The notes below the pieces were generated by a model, which was given only the letters and a program-made list of their open reading frames with translations, was not told the DNA's origin and made no database searches. Both the position numbers and the translations under genes were made by a program. From the NCBI RefSeq assembly GCF_004331285.1, contig NZ_SJOH01000004.1, forward strand, positions 124,001 to 188,000: a stretch of 64,000 bases of DNA, in the 5' to 3' direction. This document shows, piece by piece, positions 8,340 to 17,258 of the stretch (position 1 is its first letter; every line of letters begins with the position of its first letter). This stretch comes from Acinetobacter sp. ANC 3781 (GTDB taxonomy: Bacteria; Pseudomonadota; Gammaproteobacteria; Pseudomonadales; Moraxellaceae).

Positions 8340-8975
8340 ATGACAGGATTTTCCATCTCTATGGATTCAGCACCAAAACAGTCTCAAGCGGAAAATTTGA
8401 GTATTCTGAAGAGTACGGCTGAACAGCGCCTAAAAATTTTTATGCAGGATGTGACAGGGCGTGCCTTGGTGATGATGGAAAGTGCGACTCAAGGTCAACA
8501 AGGTATTGCGATGGATTTGGTGCAAGAAGCTTTTATTTCCTTGCACAAAGCATATGCCGAAAAGCCGACTGATGAATGGTATCCCCTGTTTTACACCATT
8601 TTGAACCATAAATTACAAGACTGGCGTAGAAAAGAAGTTCGGCGAGCACAACCTTTTTCATTTTTTAAAAAGGTGAGTCTCGATGACGATGATATTGAAC
8701 TGAATGATATTGTTGATGAAAATACTCCCAGCCCATTCGATTTTCTTGATCAAGCCGTAACGGCCGAAGAAATACAGCAAGCTATTTCTCAGCTTCCCGT
8801 TCGACAGCAACAGGCTTTTATGCTGCGTGCTTGGGAGGGCTTTGATACACACACTACTGCGCAAATCATGGAATGCAGTGAAGGCAGTGTAAAAACGCAT
8901 TATCACCGTGCTATTCAAGGTCTTCGGAACTCGTTGGCACATTTGAATCCATACTCTGGAGGGTCATCCGAATGA
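8340..8975 (+). CDS. ECF-like RNA polymerase sigma-70 family factor
   Basis: A 211-residue protein with a sigma region 2 (about residues 35-95, with D-L-V-Q-E-A-F and the W-R-R-K-E basic end) and a sigma region 4 helix-turn-helix (about residues 148-200, L-P-V-R-Q-Q-Q-A-F ... G-S-V-K-T-H-Y-H-R-A). Regions 1 and 3 are absent, as in group 4 (ECF) factors. The ATG at 8340 is chosen because upstream in-frame starts (TTG 8271, ATG 8307) lie before or within the inverted repeat loop. It overlaps the next gene by 4 nt (ATGA). That gene encodes a small membrane protein, the usual place of an anti-sigma factor. Confidence 0.85.
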   Translation: MTGFSISMDSAPKQSQAENLSILKSTAEQRLKIFMQDVTGRALVMMESATQGQQGIAMDLVQEAFISLHKAYAEKPTDEWYPLFYTILNHKLQDWRRKEVRRAQPFSFFKKVSLDDDDIELNDIVDENTPSPFDFLDQAVTAEEIQQAISQLPVRQQQAFMLRAWEGFDTHTTAQIMECSEGSVKTHYHRAIQGLRNSLAHLNPYSGGSSE

Positions 8976-9292
8976 AACAAGATGATTACTTAAAAAAAGT
9001 TACTTCCAAACTCGATGGACTCGCACAACACCATAAAGATAAAGCTGTTGTGATGAACCATGTTATTGAAGAAATTCAAGAACGGGAAACCTCCCGTTAC
9101 GGACTTTGGAAAATGTCAGGATTTGCACTTGCTGCTGCAATTGCAGGTTTTGTAGTATTTCCAAATTCTATTGATATAGCTGAAAAGCCTCAGAATCAAG
9201 TTGTAGTTACTCCAAAATTATCACCACAAATGGTTGAAGATTTAGAGATGTTAATGGTTTTAGGCGAGGATAAAGTTCCCCATGGCAGCTAA
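8972..9292 (+). CDS. Small membrane protein, candidate anti-sigma factor
   Basis: A 106-residue protein with a charged N-terminal half (about residues 1-45), one membrane helix (about 47-66, W-K-M-S-G-F-A-L-A-A-A-I-A-G) and a periplasmic tail of about 40 residues. This is the layout of anti-sigma factors, and the gene overlaps the sigma gene by 4 nt, so the role is inferred from topology and position. The zinc-type H-x3-C-x2-C anti-sigma motif is absent. It overlaps the following DUF3106 gene by 11 nt. Confidence 0.65.
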   Translation: MKQDDYLKKVTSKLDGLAQHHKDKAVVMNHVIEEIQERETSRYGLWKMSGFALAAAIAGFVVFPNSIDIAEKPQNQVVVTPKLSPQMVEDLEMLMVLGEDKVPHGS

Positions 9293-9686
9293 AAGATTAG
9301 CATTTGCTTTTTGTGCACTCGGATTTCTACAAACCAGTTTCGCTGGTTTTGAACGTTTTTGGATTTTTTCTAAAGATGCAGACACTCAATTGGCAGAAAC
9401 CTGGGAAACCCTGTCAGATGCTGAACAGCGTGCACTTATCCAGCGCTATCAATCGCTGAAAGAACTACCTGACTCACAAGGCACCGCTTTACACCAACGT
9501 ATGGATTGGTTTACCCAGCTGCCAGAGCAAGAAAAGCAAAAAATGCGAGAAACCTGGCAAAAAATGAGTAGCCAAGAGCGTAGAGATTTAGGCACACGCA
9601 TGCAAAAGGCAACCCCTGAAGAAAGACCTGCTATTCGAGATGAATACATCAGTAAATATTTACAACCTCAATCTGCAAGTCACTAA
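9282..9686 (+). CDS. Exported DUF3106-type protein
   Basis: A 134-residue protein with a signal peptide (about residues 1-21, ending S-F-A-G) and a mature part of repeated E/Q-W/M-x-x-L/M-x-x-x-E-Q type helices (A-E-T-W-E-T-L-S-D-A-E-Q-R ... R-E-T-W-Q-K-M-S-S-Q-E-R). This is the DUF3106 pattern, related in look to Spy/CpxP-like periplasmic helix proteins. It overlaps the membrane-protein gene upstream. In this operon it may be a periplasmic sensor or effector of the sigma system (inference). A terminator follows. Confidence 0.78.
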   Translation: MAAKRLAFAFCALGFLQTSFAGFERFWIFSKDADTQLAETWETLSDAEQRALIQRYQSLKELPDSQGTALHQRMDWFTQLPEQEKQKMRETWQKMSSQERRDLGTRMQKATPEERPAIRDEYISKYLQPQSASH

Positions 9687-9691
9687 ATTAA

Positions 9692-9728
9692 TAATAGTGG
9701 CTATCCAAAAAGATAGTCATTATTTTGA
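9692..9728 (+). terminator. Terminator after the DUF3106 gene
   Basis: A 13-bp stem with two G-U pairs (AATAGTGGCTATC with GATAGTCATTATT) is followed by TTTTGAGTTTTG on the plus strand, 6 nt after the stop. Confidence 0.7.
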
Positions 9729-10059
9729 GTTTTGCTTAATAGCGACATCCCCCACTTTGATCATTACGATAAACTTTGTACGAATAACAATATTAGAATT
9801 CTTTCATAAATCAAAAAATGATCTTTTTTGATTGATATTTACATCCTACATTTCAGCACTATCCTGCATAATCTCTGGACAAAATACATTAATTCAAAAA
9901 AACTTTTTGAAACCCAGTTCAAGCAATACACTCACATCTCATGGATAACTTCTATTTAATACTTGAGCAACTGAAAATGCATACCCCTGCCAAAGACAGA
10001 TCACCTAACTTAAGTTTATAAGATCAAGTTCTGCTTTGTCCGCGCTAGTGGGGGGGGAA

Positions 10060-10711
10060 AGAATTTTTTCATGAGGTTATGAGTTAGGGGATTTCAGAGC
10101 CAACCGCCTTAAGACTTTTACGTCATGTAGAAGATAATTTGATTCATTTGAATCTCTTTTAATTTACCGAAGAGTTTGTCTGTTATACACTTTCAACTAG
10201 AAAATGAGTGCTAAGGTGTTGCTTGGAATATTGTGATCGTGGATGCCATAGAAATTCATATCTAACAGCCTAAAAAATAGAAAAAAAGCTATAGCGGTAA
10301 AAAAGACAGGTATCTTTTAAGGGCAGACAATAATTCAGTATAAAACTCAGCAAATACTGAGTTTATGTAGCAGTTGTGGTGTGGTGCATGATTTCGAGCT
10401 ATTCAAACGTAATTTACAGCAGATTCTTTTCGGAGATTTTATTCTTGCAGATAAAGGCTATCAGGAAATTTATAATTTTTATTCCAATAACCAGTTGCCG
10501 TTCAAAGCCAAGAAACGTTGTATATTGAATCCTGTACTAAAACACTATAATCAGAACATCAATAAAACAAGAATACAGATTGAGCAATTATTTGGTAGTT
10601 TAAAAACCTTCAAAATCCTTTGCACAACATTATTGAAATAGAGGCAAAAGACTTGGTTTGAGATTCAATTTAATTGCTGGAATCCATAACTTGGAACTGA
10701 GCAAAAGATGA
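10060..10711 (+). pseudogene. Decayed IS5-type (DDE) transposase remnant
   Basis: Three-frame reading recovers a once-continuous transposase. It runs from an N-terminal E-L-G-I-S-E-P-T-A-L-R-L-L-R-H-V-E helix near 10083-10130, through V-I-V-D-A-x-E-I-H-I and Y-S-G-K-K near 10235-10300, to an intact piece V-H-D-F-E-L-F-K ... D-K-G-Y-Q ... E-Q-L-F-G-S-L-K-T-F (10384-10640) and an end R-G-K-R-L-G-L-R-F-N-L-I-A-G-I stopping at TGA 10709-10711. Several stops (for example after E-I-H-I) and frameshifts break it, so it is inactive. No clear terminal inverted repeats or target duplication were found. The stretch 9729-10059 upstream holds no other gene and includes an eight-G run at 10050-10057. Confidence 0.8.
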
Positions 10712-10783
10712 TTTATGAGGGTTCATGCTTAATCAAATTAAATAAATAATATTTTTATGTTCATAAGATTTTGAATGCCTTAT

Positions 10784-10816
10784 AAAAAATGCCTTACTAA
10801 ATAAGGCATTTTTTAA
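10784..10816 (-). terminator. Terminator of the CSLREA operon
   Basis: AAAAAATGCCTTA pairs with TAAGGCATTTTTT. Read on the minus strand it lies 12 nt beyond the stop of the downstream CSLREA gene. It is symmetric and may also stop plus-strand transcription. Confidence 0.85.
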
Positions 10817-10828
10817 ATTTCAAGTTCA

Positions 10829-13237
10829 CTATTTCTTTCTACGACCTCTATACAAGCCAAGTCCTAGTAAGCCTATAACACTATATATTCCAAGACTTCC
10901 ACCACCGCCTGATGCTTGATTATTTGTATTTTTCTCAGTATTGAGTAAGTTAATTTCCGCATTATTTGATGGTATACCCTCTGCATCATAAATCTTATAT
11001 TTAAGCTCATAGTCAAACTGACTAAAATTATTTTTCACTTCAAAATAAAGCTGCCCGCCATAACAGGTATCTTTGATATCGTTACCTGGACATGGGCCTT
11101 TCCGATCCGCATTTATAATTAAACCAGCAGGAATGGTTTCTATCCTTATCGGCAGCTCCACCCCCTGTGCATCCTTGTAAAATACACTTTTATTAGTTGT
11201 TAAATGTGTTGTCGGTCCATCCCCATCATCACTATCATTAACTAACGGATTAACACTTAGCGCCGAATTTGAGCTTGGAGTAATGGAATAGGTATCATCT
11301 TTTGCAATAGGAGCAATATTGATAAAATTTGCGGTTATAAGTCCAGTAGATGTGATTGAACTGCCTAGTTTAGAAGCAATACTATATGAACAGTAAGATT
11401 GACCATCTACCACTTTACCATCTGTACGATAAATGATGATTTGTTTTAGATCTTCCTTCCATTCACACTTAAAGTTAGGATCAGCAGCTCCTACAAACTC
11501 GTACCCCCCATTTTTTTCAACAAAATTACCTATACCATAGTTATAGGTCGTTATCGTATAGTTATCGGTATTTAGCGCTTTAAGTTGAATTGCACCACTC
11601 ACATCCGAAGCAGGCTCTTCGCTTGGTAAAGTATTTAAGAAAGGATCAAAATATATGGCACGATACTGCACATATTGTTCAGTAAATTGTTTTAAGGCTT
11701 CATATTTTTTTAAATCTTCTTGATCTTTTGTTTTAAGCTCTTTATCTGCTTCAGGATCTGCAAGATATCCTTTAAATTTGTCAATTTGCGCTTGATACTC
11801 GGCAATAAGAGTAGTGTAAGAACGATTTGTTAATGTCGTTGTATCCGCTGCAGTTAAACGCATACGTTCAATCGAGCCAATATCACAGGTGTTGTTCAGA
11901 TCTGGATCTAATATATGGGTGGTATCTGTAATGCGCGCCAGATTACGTTGATCGGTGCGACTACATTCCGACTCACCCGCATTTACCAAGTCAGTAGCAT
12001 TCTGATTATCGATTGGATAATACATTGGTAAAAATAAATTATATTTAGATGGAGGTTGATAGGGTGACAAAACGGTCAACATATCGGTTGAACTTAAATT
12101 GATATTGGTATTTAAAGTAGTATTCCCAGCCGTAGACGTTGCTGGTAAATCACACTGCCCTATTCCAGAATTAAGCTGTAAAGCATTTTGATAGGCACCA
12201 ATAACACGTTTAGTGTCTGTCAAATCGCCATTTTTTAAAGCATAACGGCAAGACTTACCGCTGTTATAAGCCAATACATTGAAATTTAAAGAAATACTTC
12301 CAGTATCATCATAATACAAAGTACTATGCGCATTATTTTCAACAATAGTATTACTGAGCAGAGACAATTCGGAACCTGGACTTAAACGATGATCGCCAGT
12401 ATTTATCATCCGGAAAATGCTGCCATTACTGCTATTCGCTGTATTTTTTGCAATTGTGCTTGCAGTGATCTGTACCTTTGAGCTACCACATAAATCTATT
12501 GCACTCTGGCTAGTTGCTGAACCATTTTCCACAATACTGCTGTTATTAATACTAATAAGCGCATTTGTTTTACCCAGATTTACCATACAGTCCATCGCAA
12601 TAACACTACCTTCATTTGCGTTATTGCCTTGTATTAGGGTATTGCTTAAAGTAATTTGATTTTCTGACTTGTGTGCTACGAAATAAATTGCCCCACCATC
12701 TTTAGCTGAGACTGAGTTTAAAATAGCACTGTTGACCATATTTAAAGAACCGCCAATCAACAATGCTCCACCCACTTCGCTTGAAGCCCCGCCATCTAAG
12801 GTAACATTGTATAAAGACAGTGTCGGCGATTGGTCAACGGTATTAAAAATTCGTGATGCACCTTTTGTGGTAATTTTAGTCTTTAAGTTTTGGCGTGCCG
12901 GATATTCATTGGTTAAGACATCCTTGGTTGAATAATCAACTGGCAATTTCCCATAAATATAAATTTCCGATTCAGGCGTTAATTCACTATTAAGGATATA
13001 TTCCCCTTCCTCAAGCTGAATATAATCTTTCTGCCCCCTCTCAGGATTACCTGCAGCACAACCACCATAAGCCTTATTTAAACTGGCTGCTTTAATTGCT
13101 TCACGCAATGAACATTTATTATTGGAATTATCTTCATCATCGAAGGTATTAACATAAATTGTTTTGTGTTCTGCTGCCATGAGTGACATGGCAGACAATA
13201 CCATGGCCGTGAGCAATCCCTTTTTATAATTTTTCAT
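10829..13237 (-). CDS. Exported CSLREA-domain protein with GlyGly-CTERM-like tail (rhombotarget type), second of a pair
   Basis: An 802-residue protein with a signal peptide (about 1-22) followed at once by a CSLREA domain (V-N-T-F-D-D-E ... C-S-L-R-E-A-I near residue 42). A long region then resembles parallel beta-helix folds (about 90-330, repeated N-x-x-I/V patterns). A Lys/Glu-rich helical segment lies near 470-520 and a cadherin/Ig-like part near 660-760 (N-P-L-V-N-D-S-D-D). The C-terminus has the sorting layout G-G-G-G-S-L-G, a hydrophobic helix and a basic end R-G-R-R-K-K. That is the GlyGly-CTERM pattern cut by rhombosortases. AAGGA precedes the ATG, and only 13 nt separate it from the upstream paralogue. 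Known Acinetobacter relatives are called rhombotarget proteins. The function of the mature protein is unknown, and no rhombosortase gene is in the window. Confidence 0.8.
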   Translation of the reverse strand: MKNYKKGLLTAMVLSAMSLMAAEHKTIYVNTFDDEDNSNNKCSLREAIKAASLNKAYGGCAAGNPERGQKDYIQLEEGEYILNSELTPESEIYIYGKLPVDYSTKDVLTNEYPARQNLKTKITTKGASRIFNTVDQSPTLSLYNVTLDGGASSEVGGALLIGGSLNMVNSAILNSVSAKDGGAIYFVAHKSENQITLSNTLIQGNNANEGSVIAMDCMVNLGKTNALISINNSSIVENGSATSQSAIDLCGSSKVQITASTIAKNTANSSNGSIFRMINTGDHRLSPGSELSLLSNTIVENNAHSTLYYDDTGSISLNFNVLAYNSGKSCRYALKNGDLTDTKRVIGAYQNALQLNSGIGQCDLPATSTAGNTTLNTNINLSSTDMLTVLSPYQPPSKYNLFLPMYYPIDNQNATDLVNAGESECSRTDQRNLARITDTTHILDPDLNNTCDIGSIERMRLTAADTTTLTNRSYTTLIAEYQAQIDKFKGYLADPEADKELKTKDQEDLKKYEALKQFTEQYVQYRAIYFDPFLNTLPSEEPASDVSGAIQLKALNTDNYTITTYNYGIGNFVEKNGGYEFVGAADPNFKCEWKEDLKQIIIYRTDGKVVDGQSYCSYSIASKLGSSITSTGLITANFINIAPIAKDDTYSITPSSNSALSVNPLVNDSDDGDGPTTHLTTNKSVFYKDAQGVELPIRIETIPAGLIINADRKGPCPGNDIKDTCYGGQLYFEVKNNFSQFDYELKYKIYDAEGIPSNNAEINLLNTEKNTNNQASGGGGSLGIYSVIGLLGLGLYRGRRKK

Positions 13238-13250
13238 AGATCGTCCTTAA

Positions 13251-15065
13251 TTATTTTTTATATCGGCGTAATCCAACAAGACCCAATATGCCAAATAGAC
13301 TGAAGAATCCAACAGAGCCACCGGAAGTGTTCACGCTCTTACTTTCCATAGTATTTTGAGGTGCCTGTACAACGTTTACATTCACTTCCATATAGGGCTG
13401 GGTTTTGTTAAAACGCGTAGATGACGTGACTAAACGAATTTTAAAAATATCTGCACCATGCCAGTCTCCTTGAGGTGTATAAATCAAGGTTCCATCTTCA
13501 TTAATAGTCAGCTTACCTTTGGAAGGTGTTTGGGTCTGAACCACTTGCAAACAACCTGCCTGCCATGCTTCACTTGCAGGCTTTTTACCCAGTATGGCCT
13601 CGCATTCCTCTTTTGGCACTAAATCACTATCACTTAGATGCTCAACTACAGAAATTTGAGCAGTTTGACCTATAAGCAAATCTTCCCCAACAAGTCCAGT
13701 TGTGCTTGGCACAACAATCTCAACTGCACCACGATCACATAAATCATTATCATCATCACGTACATTGTCACGTTGATCTATACGTTCACATCCCATTACT
13801 TTTGATGCTGAATCTACCTGAAACTTGCCTTTGTTTACAATTAATGATTCAGCCAGTTTTTTATAGCTCATCAAAATACGCGGCCGAAAATATCCTAAAA
13901 AATCCTTCTCTGACTGGAAATATGGGCACAAGAGCGAATTCGAATCTTCACTCAAGGTTTTACATTTTCCATCTAATGTATCACCTGCAATAAGCTGCTG
14001 GCCTGGCCAGATATCATTCGGATATAAACTGTCACCTGTCGTACAACTACTTGCTACAATATTGTTTTGGTTATAAGTCTTATCAGTATTTACAAAGGAA
14101 CAGTTATCATCCTGAGTGATAGGATAGGGATTGCTCATAATAATACTATTGGCAAGATAAGCTTTTTGGGCAGGCGCATTAAATTTAATTCCAGAAGTAT
14201 TACCTATAACTGTCAGATTATTTAAGCCTATACCGTCTCGGACATTAATTACCCAGCCTTTATTTTTGTAAAAGGTACTATTGGCAATTTTATAGGACAT
14301 ATAGGGAAAGGCGGCTAATAATGTACTGTCTAAATCGGCAGACGAATAAATATTTGCAGCGTTTGCTAAATTTGTCTCATTTTCTCGAAAAACTGAGTTT
14401 GATACTCTAAATTGTGGAACCTGACTGTAAATAATGGCGCCTTCATCAGCTTTATTGTTTTCAATTAGGCTATATTTAATTTCCACCAGACTACGTAATA
14501 TTGATTCTGGTTCAGTCGGTACACCTACATTGTAAATGGCACCCCCTTGCGTCGCGATACCATCTGTCAATTTCACATGATCTAAAACTAAATATTCATT
14601 GTTGAAAATTAAACCGCCTTGAGTAGCACAAACACTTTGACCACATCCCTGCAAATTCACTTCACTGATATTAACTTGAACTAGGGCTTTTTTTGCATCA
14701 TCAATATAAAAGATATTATCCTTACCCATCATTTTAATAATGGCATTATTTAAACCAGGCTTAAGGTCATTTGAAAAGCTGTTATCGTAGACCGTTTTTA
14801 AAGTAAGCGCTGCCGTGATTTTAATTTGGCTATCTAACTTATAGGTGGTTTTTTTTTCAAGCGTAATGATTGAACTTGAACCTTTACCTCCACAGCCCAA
14901 ATGCCCTTCTTCAGGCAATCCTAAATTAACGTATTCTATTGCTTCACGTAATGAGCATTCCTTGTCATCTTTTTTAGCATCTTCAGTCGTATTTACGATA
15001 ATATCCGCACTATAAGCATGTCCTGCAAAGCATAACACCCCTATACCTATGCTCCGTTTGAGCAT
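13251..15065 (-). CDS. Exported CSLREA-domain protein with GlyGly-CTERM-like tail, first of a pair
   Basis: A 604-residue protein from the ATG at 15065, chosen because AAGGAGAAAGG lies just before it and the N-terminus is then a proper signal peptide (about 1-20, ending H-A-Y-S-A). The longer frame to 15125 has no such support. A CSLREA motif (C-S-L-R-E-A-I) lies near residue 37, then a beta-helix-like region (about 70-340) and an Ig/cadherin-like domain (about 450-570, with G-K-L-T-I-N-E-D-G-T). The tail is G-G-S-V-G, a hydrophobic helix and R-R-Y-K-K, again GlyGly-CTERM-like. It shares architecture with the next gene but diverges in sequence, which suggests an old duplication. A GTTGCA/TGCAAC inverted repeat at 15105-15123 in its leader may be regulatory. 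Confidence 0.8.
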   Translation of the reverse strand: MLKRSIGIGVLCFAGHAYSADIIVNTTEDAKKDDKECSLREAIEYVNLGLPEEGHLGCGGKGSSSIITLEKKTTYKLDSQIKITAALTLKTVYDNSFSNDLKPGLNNAIIKMMGKDNIFYIDDAKKALVQVNISEVNLQGCGQSVCATQGGLIFNNEYLVLDHVKLTDGIATQGGAIYNVGVPTEPESILRSLVEIKYSLIENNKADEGAIIYSQVPQFRVSNSVFRENETNLANAANIYSSADLDSTLLAAFPYMSYKIANSTFYKNKGWVINVRDGIGLNNLTVIGNTSGIKFNAPAQKAYLANSIIMSNPYPITQDDNCSFVNTDKTYNQNNIVASSCTTGDSLYPNDIWPGQQLIAGDTLDGKCKTLSEDSNSLLCPYFQSEKDFLGYFRPRILMSYKKLAESLIVNKGKFQVDSASKVMGCERIDQRDNVRDDDNDLCDRGAVEIVVPSTTGLVGEDLLIGQTAQISVVEHLSDSDLVPKEECEAILGKKPASEAWQAGCLQVVQTQTPSKGKLTINEDGTLIYTPQGDWHGADIFKIRLVTSSTRFNKTQPYMEVNVNVVQAPQNTMESKSVNTSGGSVGFFSLFGILGLVGLRRYKK

Positions 15066-15183
15066 ACCTTTCTCCTTGTATTCTTCTAATATTTTTATTC
15101 TATCGTTGCACATTCCCTGCAACATTGAACTATTTTGCTGTACTTTGTCACAGCTTTAATAATTTCTCAAGATTTTTTATTAT

Positions 15184-15888
15184 TTACCGATATTCATCAA
15201 TTAATGCATAAATTTGTCTTAAATTGGCATGACTGATTTTTGTTTTTTCACCTTTTAACAGCTGAATCAACTGTTCTAAAGTTTGTAATAAAATAGAGGT
15301 TTGATGCGGTCCATGCAGCAACAAATAATCTATGATTTGCTGATCCATATGAATTCCCCGACGTGTTAATACCGATGTTACTAGCGCATAACGATCCGCA
15401 TATAAACTTCCTGTCGGCACTTTAACGCTCACCGCCTGAGTCAAACGTGACTGTAAATCGGGAAGTTCAAGTTTCAATTCAATGGGGGCAACACGAGAAG
15501 AGAAAACTAACTGTCCTCCACCTTCATTATTATAATTAATTAAATGAAATACTGCTTTTTGCCAATGTGGAACACCGCTAATGGCTTCGATATCATCTAA
15601 TGCCACAAGGTCATATTGATCTAATGATGTAATCGCTTCAGTTGGTGCATCGAGCAACTCCAGTAATGAAACTTGAATTGCAGATTTACCGACTTCTAAA
15701 TAAGAATCGCAAATAGCAGAAAGTAAATGGCTTTTACCTGAACCAGCTCCACCATATATATAAAAGCGATTTATTAAACCAGCATGAAGCTGCCGCACTG
15801 CATCAATGACATGCCCCCAACTTGGACCCGAAAAATCACTAATTCGGGCATCCAGTTGAGGTTCTATATCTAATTGCAGTTGACGCAT
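15184..15888 (-). CDS. hda: Hda, DnaA-related regulatory inactivator of replication initiation
   Basis: A 234-residue AAA+ protein similar to DnaA domain III but without the DNA-binding domain. An N-terminal Q-L-Q-L-D-I segment (residues 3-8) fits the beta-clamp-binding motif of Hda. Walker A is G-G-A-G-S-G-K-S-H (about 46-54), Walker B is L-V-A-L-D-D-I-E (about 94-101), and an S-R-V-A-P sensor segment lies near 131. Bound to the sliding clamp, Hda stimulates ATP hydrolysis by DnaA and prevents re-initiation. It sits 15 nt after perM on the same strand, the perM-hda order also seen in Pseudomonas. Confidence 0.9.
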   Translation of the reverse strand: MRQLQLDIEPQLDARISDFSGPSWGHVIDAVRQLHAGLINRFYIYGGAGSGKSHLLSAICDSYLEVGKSAIQVSLLELLDAPTEAITSLDQYDLVALDDIEAISGVPHWQKAVFHLINYNNEGGGQLVFSSRVAPIELKLELPDLQSRLTQAVSVKVPTGSLYADRYALVTSVLTRRGIHMDQQIIDYLLLHGPHQTSILLQTLEQLIQLLKGEKTKISHANLRQIYALIDEYR

Positions 15889-15903
15889 ATATGTGTTTTG
15901 CCC

Positions 15904-17124
15904 TTAGGGTTCTTTATTGTCTATCAATTCAATCTTACTCGATTTTTCAGCATCTTGCAGAATTTTTGATTCTGTATTTCTCAATTCGATATCTACATCT
16001 ACTTGATCCGATTCAATTGAAATTGATCCTGCTCCCGGCTCTTGTATGATTACAGAGGAGTGCCTATATATACGGCTCTTCTCGTAACAATCTCGCGCAT
16101 GCCGTAGCAGCACTACAATAACTGCCGCAACCGGTAAAGCAATCAGCATTCCCAGAAAACCGGCAAGTTGAGCGCCGGCCAATACAGCAAATACCACGGC
16201 TACAGGAGATAAGCCAATTTTATCTCCGAGCAAGAAAGGTTGAAGAATATAACCCTCAACGGCTTGGCCAATCATAAATACAACCAGCACCAATGCTAAA
16301 TGCATCCAATCAATACCAAACTGGAATAGTGTTGCAATCACAGCTGCAATAATTCCCACTGCAAAGCCCAAATAGGGAATAATACTGGCCAGACCCGCAA
16401 CCATTCCAATAATCAGACCGACCTCAAGACCAATGACTTGTAAGCCGACTGCATAGACCGTACCCAGCAAGAACATCACCAAAAACTGACCTTTAACAAA
16501 GGCACCTAAGACTTGGTGACATTCACCGACAATGTGTAAAGTACTTTTCTCATAAGGACGAGGGATTAAACGGCGGAAACTGTCGAGCATACGATCCCAA
16601 TCCAACAGGAAATAGAATGCAATAATTGGAATCAGAACCACCGTTCCGCCAATTTGTATGAAATTCAAACCCGATTGCGCGACTTTCAATACCATTGCCT
16701 GAATACTATCGGCACTATAATTGGTCTGAATATACTCCATGACCACAGTCGACATTTGCTGCGTATCGATTTCCATCTGCTCGACGCTAAAAGTTTGCGA
16801 CACCCAAGGTAAAAAGGTGTAATTTAGCCAATGAATTCCTGCTGGAATACTGTCTCGCGCATACATCAGCTGTTGCCAAACCAGGGGAACCAAATACCAC
16901 ATCGCCAAGGTGAGAACCACACCAATACCAATAAACACAAGACTAATAGCCAACCAACGCGGCAAGCCGATCTTATGAAGCTTCTCTACCAACGGGCTAA
17001 ATAAATAAGCCACCAAAAATGCTGCTATAAAAGGCAATACCACAGGTTTAAGCAAATACAAAACCCAAAGGATTAATGCAATTCCTGAGAGTATAAAAAT
17101 GCGACGTAAGGTACGATCCACCAT
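15904..17124 (-). CDS. perM: PerM/AI-2E-family transporter
   Basis: A 406-residue inner-membrane protein of the AI-2E transporter (UPF0118) family. It has a pair of N-terminal helices (about 8-55), a helix at about 62-85, a soluble stretch, and about five helices between 150 and 345. It ends in a hydrophilic acidic tail of about 50 residues. Family members move small solutes or ions; only some carry AI-2, so the substrate here is unknown. The gene diverges from purM and runs into hda, an order shared with Pseudomonas. Confidence 0.85.
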   Translation of the reverse strand: MVDRTLRRIFILSGIALILWVLYLLKPVVLPFIAAFLVAYLFSPLVEKLHKIGLPRWLAISLVFIGIGVVLTLAMWYLVPLVWQQLMYARDSIPAGIHWLNYTFLPWVSQTFSVEQMEIDTQQMSTVVMEYIQTNYSADSIQAMVLKVAQSGLNFIQIGGTVVLIPIIAFYFLLDWDRMLDSFRRLIPRPYEKSTLHIVGECHQVLGAFVKGQFLVMFLLGTVYAVGLQVIGLEVGLIIGMVAGLASIIPYLGFAVGIIAAVIATLFQFGIDWMHLALVLVVFMIGQAVEGYILQPFLLGDKIGLSPVAVVFAVLAGAQLAGFLGMLIALPVAAVIVVLLRHARDCYEKSRIYRHSSVIIQEPGAGSISIESDQVDVDIELRNTESKILQDAEKSSKIELIDNKEP

Positions 17125-17226
17125 GCAAATTCGCCTTTTCTTGGTTTATTCGTTATAGAAAGTAAAATATTTTAATAAAGATAGCATTTTAGTGCATAAA
17201 TAACATAAGAGTTTCGTATATTCGGG

Positions 17227-17232
17227 TATAAT
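17227..17232 (+). promoter_or_regulatory. Probable -10 box of the purM promoter
   Basis: A perfect TATAAT lies 27 nt before the purM ATG in the perM/purM divergent region. No good -35 is seen at 17 nt, so it is supported mainly by the -10 match and position. Confidence 0.5.
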
Positions 17233-17258
17233 CGCGGCGCGAATGCGGAGACTTCATT

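Noticed and set aside
9640-9831. Possible 63-aa frame after the DUF3106 gene
   Set aside because: It starts inside the DUF3106 gene and runs through its terminator; no ribosome site or recognisable sequence.
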